Positions 6,870 through 10,838 of a DNA stretch of 10,838 nt are shown piece by piece. The translations under genes and the position numbers were made by a program. A model generated the notes under the pieces. The model saw only the letters and a program-made list of their open reading frames with translations, was not told the origin of the DNA and searched no databases. The first letter of the stretch is position 1. Each line of letters opens with the position of its first letter. The DNA comes from Cycloclasticus sp. (GTDB taxonomy: Bacteria > Pseudomonadota > Gammaproteobacteria > Methylococcales > Cycloclasticaceae): contig DUCA01000208.1 in the NCBI GenBank assembly GCA_012960055.1, positions 1-10,838 on the forward strand. Direction: 5' to 3'.

Positions 6870-7841
6870 ATGGCATTATTTGGGGGAAATAAAATCGAGC
6901 AAAACGATCAACAATGGGAACGCTCCGTACTTGAAAAAGTTGCGCTAGCATCTGTTATTGAACAAAGAAGAACCCGTCGCTGGGGTATTTTCTTTAAGCT
7001 TTTATTTTTGGCATACATTGTCATTATCAGTAGTCTTGCTATGTCACCGATAAGTGGCATCTCGAAAATGTCTGGCGGCCCACATACCGCTGTTATTGAT
7101 GTGAAGGGAATTATTGTTTCAGGTGGCGAAGCCGATGCGGAAACGATTATTAAAAGTTTAAACATGGCAGCAAAAGACCCTAACACCAAGGGTATTATTC
7201 TGCGTGTAAATTCACCGGGCGGTAGCCCAGTACAATCAAGTTACGTTCACGAAGCCATTCGAGACATTAAAAAAGAATATCCTGACATCCCTATTCATGC
7301 AGTGGTTGAAGACCTCTGCGCATCTGGCGGTTACTTTATTGCCTCTGCCGCCGATAAAATTTTTGTTAATGAGTCCAGCATTGTGGGTTCTATTGGCGTA
7401 GTAATGAATGGCTTTGGCTTTACCGAGGCAATGAAAAGGTTGGGTGTTGAACGACGTTTATACACCGCGGGGGAGCATAAAGGTTTCTTGGACCCATTCT
7501 CCGATGTCAATCCAGGCGAACAAGCGCACGTACAAAGCATGTTGAATGATATCCATCAAGAGTTCATACAGGCCGTTAAAAATGGCCGTGGTGAGCGTTT
7601 AAAACAGAACCCAAATTTGTTTAGCGGCCTTGTTTGGGCTGGCTCCGAAAGCATTCAACTGGGCTTAACTGACGCCATCGGTAATGTTCAGTCAGTAGCA
7701 AAAAATGAAATTGGCGAGGAAAAAATTGTCGATTTCACCGCCCAGCAACCTTTTCTTGAAAAACTGGCTAAAGGCATGGGTGTCGCTATGGCAGAATTTA
7801 CCGCAAAATTGGCATCGATGAACGCTAATAAAATATTTTAG
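6870..7841 (+). CDS. sppA: S49-family signal peptide peptidase SppA (short form)
   Basis: A membrane-anchored serine protease that degrades cleaved signal peptides and other membrane-associated peptides. A single transmembrane helix (about residues 39-58) follows an Arg-rich stretch (EQRRTRR), giving an N-in orientation with the protease domain in the periplasm. The catalytic dyad is Ser152 in CASGGYFIAS and Lys204 in AGEHKGFLDPF. Their 52-residue spacing equals that of the Ser147/Lys199 dyad of Bacillus SppA. NSPGGSP (114-120) forms the oxyanion region. At 323 residues it is the half-length type, not the duplicated 67-kDa E. coli SppA. The ribosome binding site AAGAGGT (6859-6865) overlaps the stop of the upstream HAD gene. 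No terminator is visible between this gene and the PepSY gene downstream. Confidence 0.92.
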   Translation: MALFGGNKIEQNDQQWERSVLEKVALASVIEQRRTRRWGIFFKLLFLAYIVIISSLAMSPISGISKMSGGPHTAVIDVKGIIVSGGEADAETIIKSLNMAAKDPNTKGIILRVNSPGGSPVQSSYVHEAIRDIKKEYPDIPIHAVVEDLCASGGYFIASAADKIFVNESSIVGSIGVVMNGFGFTEAMKRLGVERRLYTAGEHKGFLDPFSDVNPGEQAHVQSMLNDIHQEFIQAVKNGRGERLKQNPNLFSGLVWAGSESIQLGLTDAIGNVQSVAKNEIGEEKIVDFTAQQPFLEKLAKGMGVAMAEFTAKLASMNANKIF

Positions 7842-7893
7842 TTCCGATTATTCAGCTAGGATTCATTACACACTATGTAAACTAATCACTAAT

Positions 7894-8184
7894 ATGATGA
7901 CTCAACTTTCTTTTATTCGATTAATGAAGGCCCTTGTTTTAGCGATTCTTATAAACCTAACGTCAACCACGTTTGTTTTTGCTTGGGGTACGAGCATTGC
8001 TCTAGCAGAAGCCGAAATAATTACCCTAGATCAAGCCGTCAACCGGATTCGAAAGGGCAGAAAAGCCAAGGTATTAAGTGCAGAAACACTGCAAATAGAT
8101 GGTCAGCCGGTACACGTCATTAAGGTATTGACTCAAACAGGCCACGTTAAAAAGATTCGTATTAAACCTAAAGCTAGACACTAA
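7894..8184 (+). CDS. Small exported PepSY-domain protein
   Basis: A 96-residue protein. A hydrophobic segment at about residues 11-30 (MKALVLAILINLTSTTFVFA) reads as a signal peptide, with cleavage possible after VFA (30) or ALA (38). The rest is a compact PepSY-like domain: ITLDQAVNRIRKGRKAKVLSAE, then QIDGQPVHVIKVLTQTGHVKKIRIKP, the usual helix plus beta-hairpin. PepSY domains are small, mostly extracytoplasmic modules thought to inhibit or modulate proteases or bind ligands. Genes of this type often precede PhoP/PhoQ-like pairs, which suggests a role in sensing or tuning that system; this is inference. Neither ATG (7894, 7897) has a Shine-Dalgarno sequence. Met11 is an alternative start that would give a classic signal peptide, but it also lacks one. 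Confidence 0.75.
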   Translation: MMTQLSFIRLMKALVLAILINLTSTTFVFAWGTSIALAEAEIITLDQAVNRIRKGRKAKVLSAETLQIDGQPVHVIKVLTQTGHVKKIRIKPKARH

Positions 8185-8208
8185 ATTCTAGAGACAAAAG
8201 GACGTATC

Positions 8209-8889
8209 ATGCGAGCACTCGTTGTCGAGGATGACATGACATTGCAACAACAATTGGTTAATAATTTAACCAAAAAAGGCTATGCGGTTGATGCGGTTGA
8301 TAATGGCCGAGATGCGTTGTATTTCGGCATAGAGTTTCCTATTGATATCGCCATTGTTGATTTAGGCCTACCCGATATATCCGGTATGGACGTCATCAAA
8401 CAGCTACGCGCTAAGGACTTAACATTCCCCATACTCATCCTAACCGCTAGAACGCGTTGGGAAGAGAAGGTCGAAGGGCTTGAGGCCGGTGCAGATGACT
8501 ACCTAGTTAAACCCTTTCATACCGAGGAATTACTAGCGCGGATAAACGCCTTAATACGACGATCCGCTGGCGTGGCAACAGCCCAACTCGTTTGTGGCCC
8601 AATCACCCTTGATACTAACGCGCAACAAGTACGGGTTGATGAAACACCCATTCAATTAACCGCTTACGAATACAAAATGCTTGAATACATGATGATGCAC
8701 TCAGGCCGTGTTATTTCTAAAACTGAAATAACCGAGCATATTTACGATCAAGACTTCGATCGTGACAGTAACGTTATTGAAGTCTTTGTCGGTCGCCTAC
8801 GGAAAAAACTCGACCCCAAAGAACAACATAAACCCATCGAAACATTACGAGGACGGGGCTATCGTTTTTCTATTCCTTTGAACAGTTAA
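8209..8889 (+). CDS. phoP: OmpR-family response regulator, PhoP-like
   Basis: A DNA-binding transcription regulator of a two-component system. The receiver domain (1-118) has the acidic pocket E7-D8-D9, phospho-acceptor D51 (IAIVDLGLPD), switch T79 (LILTAR) and K101 (VKPFH). The winged-helix effector domain spans about 127-224, with the recognition region around SNVIEVFVGRLRKKL and the C-terminal LRGRGYRF hairpin. The receiver resembles PhoP of enterics closely (MRxLVVED, DIAIVDLGLPD, GADDY..KPFH.EE..AR). The gene begins after AAGGA (8198-8202), 6 bases before the ATG. It lies 24 bases behind the PepSY gene and 24 bases before the sensor kinase. The regulon cannot be inferred. QseB/PmrA-type regulators are the main alternative, but the PhoQ-like partner favours PhoP. 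Confidence 0.85.
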   Translation: MRALVVEDDMTLQQQLVNNLTKKGYAVDAVDNGRDALYFGIEFPIDIAIVDLGLPDISGMDVIKQLRAKDLTFPILILTARTRWEEKVEGLEAGADDYLVKPFHTEELLARINALIRRSAGVATAQLVCGPITLDTNAQQVRVDETPIQLTAYEYKMLEYMMMHSGRVISKTEITEHIYDQDFDRDSNVIEVFVGRLRKKLDPKEQHKPIETLRGRGYRFSIPLNS

Positions 8890-8913
8890 GCGAAATCCAA
8901 TTCGATATGGACA

Positions 8914-10275
8914 ATGAATAGCAGCATTCAATCTCGCCTGCTTGTTTCTGCAAGCATTGTCTTGATTGGCTTCTTAAGCCTGGCAGCCTTCGTGTTGGAT
9001 GCCGCCTACAAAAGGGGCGCCCAACAAGCGCTGCATGATCAACTTCAAATTCACCTGTATTCCATATTGGCGAAAGCAGAACTCAGCAGAAACAATCGCT
9101 TGATGGTGCCATCAGGTTTGTCTGAACCACGATTTATGCAAGTAGCCTCTGGTTTGTACGCCTACATTTTTGACACTAAAGGCCAGGTCGTGTGGCGAAG
9201 TTCTTCATCAACAGGCGAACAGACTAACTCAGTTAAAAGCCTAAGCCCTGGTCAGAAAACTTTTATACGAAGCTCATCACTCGAGCGACCCAGCATTGAA
9301 TTGCACTATAAAGCCATTTTAGAAAATGCATTTGAGCAATCCACTACCTTTGAGTTCGTTGTGATTGAATCTAGCGATAGTCTAGATAATCAAGTTGCAA
9401 GTTTTCGTTCTGTTTTATGGCAATGGTTAGGCGGTATTGGCTTTTTGCTGCTGATCGTTCAGTTCTTTATTATAAGGATCAGTCTACAGCCACTACGGCA
9501 CATCGTGCTCAATATCGAGGAAATACAACAAGGCAATGCGCAACACTTAAATACGCACTACAGCGATGAACTGAAGGACATTGCAAACACCCTCAATCGG
9601 TTAATTGACAATGAACGCACACACCTCAAGCGATACAGAAACACTCTTGCCGATCTTGCGCACAGCCTAAAAACACCGTTATCCGTTCTTACTGGACTAT
9701 ATGGGCAAAAAAGCCTATCTACTCATGACATCAAGACGCTAGAAACTCAAACGCTACAAATGCGCCAATTGGTCGATTATCAATTACAAAAAGCCGCGGC
9801 AAAAGGCCACCAGACCTTGGCATTGCCCCTGAGTATTGAGCCCATTATCCAGCAAATAACCACCTCATTAAACAAGGTTTACCTCGATAAACAGTTAACC
9901 GTTGTAACAAATATTGATGACTCCATTAAGTTTAATGCAGAGCAGGGCGATATGTTTGAGATTTTTGGCAATTTACTCGATAACGCCTATAAGTGGGCAA
10001 ACTCGAATATTTACATCCGCGTTCAAATCAACAGCAATAATGACTCTGCCAAACAAGGCGTTAAAATCATCATTGAAGATGATGGGCCTGGCATACCGAA
10101 AAACGAGCTTGATAATATGCTAAAACGCGGCATTCGCGCGGATGAATCAACCCATGGTCATGGCATCGGTTTAGCCGTCGTCAATGAGCTTGTTTCTTTG
10201 TATAACGGTAGCTTAGAGTCGGGGACTGGGGATTTGGACGGCCAACGATGGACGATATTTTTACCTAACCGTTAA
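8914..10275 (+). CDS. phoQ: PhoQ-like sensor histidine kinase
   Basis: An inner-membrane sensor kinase, the likely partner of the regulator upstream. TM1 covers about residues 8-29, a periplasmic sensor domain about 30-167, and TM2 about 170-188. A HAMP-like linker (191-243) follows. The dimerisation/phosphotransfer helix has H250 in LADLAHSLKTPLSVL, close to the THSLKTPLAVL of enteric PhoQ. The ATPase domain has an N box (N353, N357 in GNLLDNAYKWAN), G1 (EDDGPGIP, D390) and G2 (HGHGIGLAVVNEL, 414-426). The sensor domain shows the PhoQ-like YIFDTKGQVVWRS strand, but I see no run of acidic residues like the EDDDDAE cluster that binds divalent cations in enteric PhoQ, so the signal may differ. 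Length 453 is close to the usual. A weak GGA lies immediately ahead of the ATG, so coupling to the regulator gene is likely. No terminator is visible after the stop. Confidence 0.87.
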   Translation: MNSSIQSRLLVSASIVLIGFLSLAAFVLDAAYKRGAQQALHDQLQIHLYSILAKAELSRNNRLMVPSGLSEPRFMQVASGLYAYIFDTKGQVVWRSSSSTGEQTNSVKSLSPGQKTFIRSSSLERPSIELHYKAILENAFEQSTTFEFVVIESSDSLDNQVASFRSVLWQWLGGIGFLLLIVQFFIIRISLQPLRHIVLNIEEIQQGNAQHLNTHYSDELKDIANTLNRLIDNERTHLKRYRNTLADLAHSLKTPLSVLTGLYGQKSLSTHDIKTLETQTLQMRQLVDYQLQKAAAKGHQTLALPLSIEPIIQQITTSLNKVYLDKQLTVVTNIDDSIKFNAEQGDMFEIFGNLLDNAYKWANSNIYIRVQINSNNDSAKQGVKIIIEDDGPGIPKNELDNMLKRGIRADESTHGHGIGLAVVNELVSLYNGSLESGTGDLDGQRWTIFLPNR

Positions 10276-10296
10276 ACCGGCGTCTAAATCCCCCCT

Positions 10297-10530
10297 TTAC
10301 CCAAATTGTATTTCTTCTTCCAAAATATGCGCAGTATGCCCCTCTAAAACACCGATACCTTGATTGTTTTTATCGCTGGAACTAGCCATATCAAAAATAG
10401 TGGGGCATAAAACGTGGCTATCGATATTGAGCTCGGATTTTGTCTGATTAATTAACGAAATTAACGCGATTTTATCCTCATCAAAGGAATTTAAATCAAA
10501 AGTCGTTTTTGTTCCCCCTGAACACTCCAT
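10297..10530 (-). CDS. Small acidic hypothetical protein
   Basis: An open frame of 77 codons, convergent to the kinase gene with 21 bases between the stops. The peptide is acidic (FDLNSFDEDK, HILEEEIQF), with no signal peptide or membrane span and two Cys. I recognise no family. The composition looks protein-like and the third codon positions are AT-rich as in neighbouring genes. In-frame TAG lies two codons before the ATG, so the frame cannot be extended upstream. No Shine-Dalgarno precedes the ATG; an AGGGGG occurs just inside the frame but no suitable start follows it. It may be a real small gene, a remnant or a chance frame. Confidence 0.4.
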   Translation of the reverse strand: MECSGGTKTTFDLNSFDEDKIALISLINQTKSELNIDSHVLCPTIFDMASSSDKNNQGIGVLEGHTAHILEEEIQFG

Positions 10531-10617
10531 GTTCTAATTCATAGATGGACATAGCTCACTCTAAAAGCTTTACACATATACAGTTAACCCGTGCTTTTAA
10601 TGAATTGTAAATAAAAC

Positions 10618-10646
10618 AAAAAAAAACCGAATCAACGGATTCGGTT
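10618..10646 (-). terminator. Intrinsic terminator for the minus-strand purB-like gene
   Basis: A 9-bp stem (10625-10633 against 10638-10646; AACCGAATC/GATTCGGTT) has a 4-base loop. On the minus strand the stem is followed by a U-tract (A-tract 10618-10626 on the plus strand). It ends transcription coming from the minus-strand gene at the right edge, leaving a 3' untranslated region of about 140 bases. Confidence 0.85.
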
Positions 10647-10652
10647 AAGTGT

Positions 10653-10709
10653 ACAAGGCGTAAAGCTTATAAAAAGGAGGGAGTAAATAAACTCGTTAAA
10701 CCGCCTTGT
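10653..10709 (-). repeat. Long-range inverted repeat enclosing a CU-rich (anti-SD) segment
   Basis: ACAAGGCG (10653-10660) and CGCCTTGT (10702-10709) are perfect inverted complements 41 bases apart. The plus-strand loop contains AAGGAGGGAG (10675-10684), so a minus-strand RNA would show a CU-rich loop complementary to ribosome binding sites. A small inner inverted repeat GAGT/ACTC (10681-10684/10691-10694) lies within. The position is in the 3' untranslated region of the purB-like gene. Confidence 0.45.
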
Positions 10710-10723
10710 TGGAATTAAATATA

Positions 10724-10753
10724 GCAGTTCAATATGGACAAAACGTGAACTGC
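10724..10753. repeat. 8-bp inverted repeat GCAGTTCA/TGAACTGC
   Basis: Perfect complementary arms lie at 10724-10731 and 10746-10753 with a 14-base spacer, 8 bases beyond the stop of the minus-strand gene. No U-tract follows, so it is not a standard terminator. It may be an RNA-stabilising hairpin or an operator-like site. Confidence 0.45.
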
Positions 10754-10761
10754 GTCACACT

Positions 10762-10838
10762 TTAAGCGTTCTCTGTGATATTTCTCGCCAGAGCCTCCGC
10801 GCAACCCGTGTAACTGGCAGGCGTCATATCCAAAAGCC
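10762..10838 (-). CDS. purB: C-terminal end of a purB-like lyase (adenylosuccinate lyase), partial
   Basis: On the minus strand the frame entering from the right edge ends at TAA (10762-10764). The visible 25 residues read LLDMTPASYTGCAEALARN followed by ITENA. The TPxxYxGxA pattern near the end is the typical C-terminus of adenylosuccinate lyases of the E. coli type (TPANYIGRA in E. coli). That enzyme forms AMP from adenylosuccinate and AICAR from SAICAR in purine synthesis. Only the tail is seen, so another member of the fumarase/aspartase superfamily is possible. The other minus-strand frame through this stretch looks less protein-like. Confidence 0.6.
   Translation of the reverse strand, partial: LLDMTPASYTGCAEALARNITENA

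Noticed and set aside
7851..7879. Promoter TTCAGC-17-TATGTA between sppA and the PepSY gene
   Set aside because: The spacing is right, but each hexamer matches the consensus at only about half of its positions.
7870..7900. Possible PhoP box (GTTTA-type repeats) ahead of the PepSY gene, suggesting autoregulation
   Set aside because: Only one good half-site (TAAAC, i.e. GTTTA on the other strand) is present. The second is poorly matched and the spacing is not exact, so the evidence is too weak to call.

Overview
The window reads as chromosomal DNA of a moderately AT-rich gammaproteobacterium, probably marine. The evidence is a full-length RNase E with the family's membrane-targeting helix and arginine-rich tail, divergent from rluC. 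It is followed by an rluC - HAD phosphatase - sppA string like the one known from Pseudomonas-type genomes, and by a PhoP/PhoQ-like pair. The RTX-type secreted protein fits a marine lifestyle. The species cannot be named from this sequence alone.

Layout. 1-68: the 3' end of a tRNA, most likely tRNA-Ser, with its terminator. 69-1721: a non-coding stretch, a good sigma70-like promoter with a palindrome in its spacer, and a 458-residue RTX protein built of three ~56-residue modules and calcium-binding nonapeptides. 1722-2117: about 400 bases with no convincing intact gene, only two short open frames on opposite strands, ending in a bidirectional terminator. 2118-4790 (minus): rne, with a long structured leader (4791 to about 5225) and a recognisable promoter at 5232-5260. 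5288-7841 (plus): rluC, a HAD phosphatase and sppA, tightly packed by overlap or 2-base spacing. 7894-10275 (plus): a small exported PepSY protein, a PhoP-like response regulator and a PhoQ-like sensor kinase, spaced 24 bases apart. 10297-10530 (minus): a small unrecognised open frame. 10531-10838: an intergenic region with an intrinsic terminator and two inverted repeats, then the last 25 codons of a minus-strand gene whose C-terminus looks like adenylosuccinate lyase (purB).

How the parts work together. RNase E (mRNA decay and rRNA/tRNA processing) and RluC (23S rRNA pseudouridylation) form a conserved divergent RNA-metabolism pair. The HAD hydrolase and the membrane peptidase SppA travel with rluC. 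The PepSY-PhoP-PhoQ block is a self-contained envelope-signalling module: the small exported PepSY protein is a natural candidate to modulate the sensor domain of the kinase. The RTX gene between the tRNA and rne looks like an accessory insertion, because no type I exporter genes lie in the window.

Most of the window is ordinary core genome. The items most worth a second look are the orphan RTX gene beside the tRNA, the rne leader with mutually exclusive pairings, the PepSY/PhoPQ-like module, and the CU-rich, hairpin-flanked 3' region downstream of the purB-like gene, which could be a 3'-UTR-derived small RNA.
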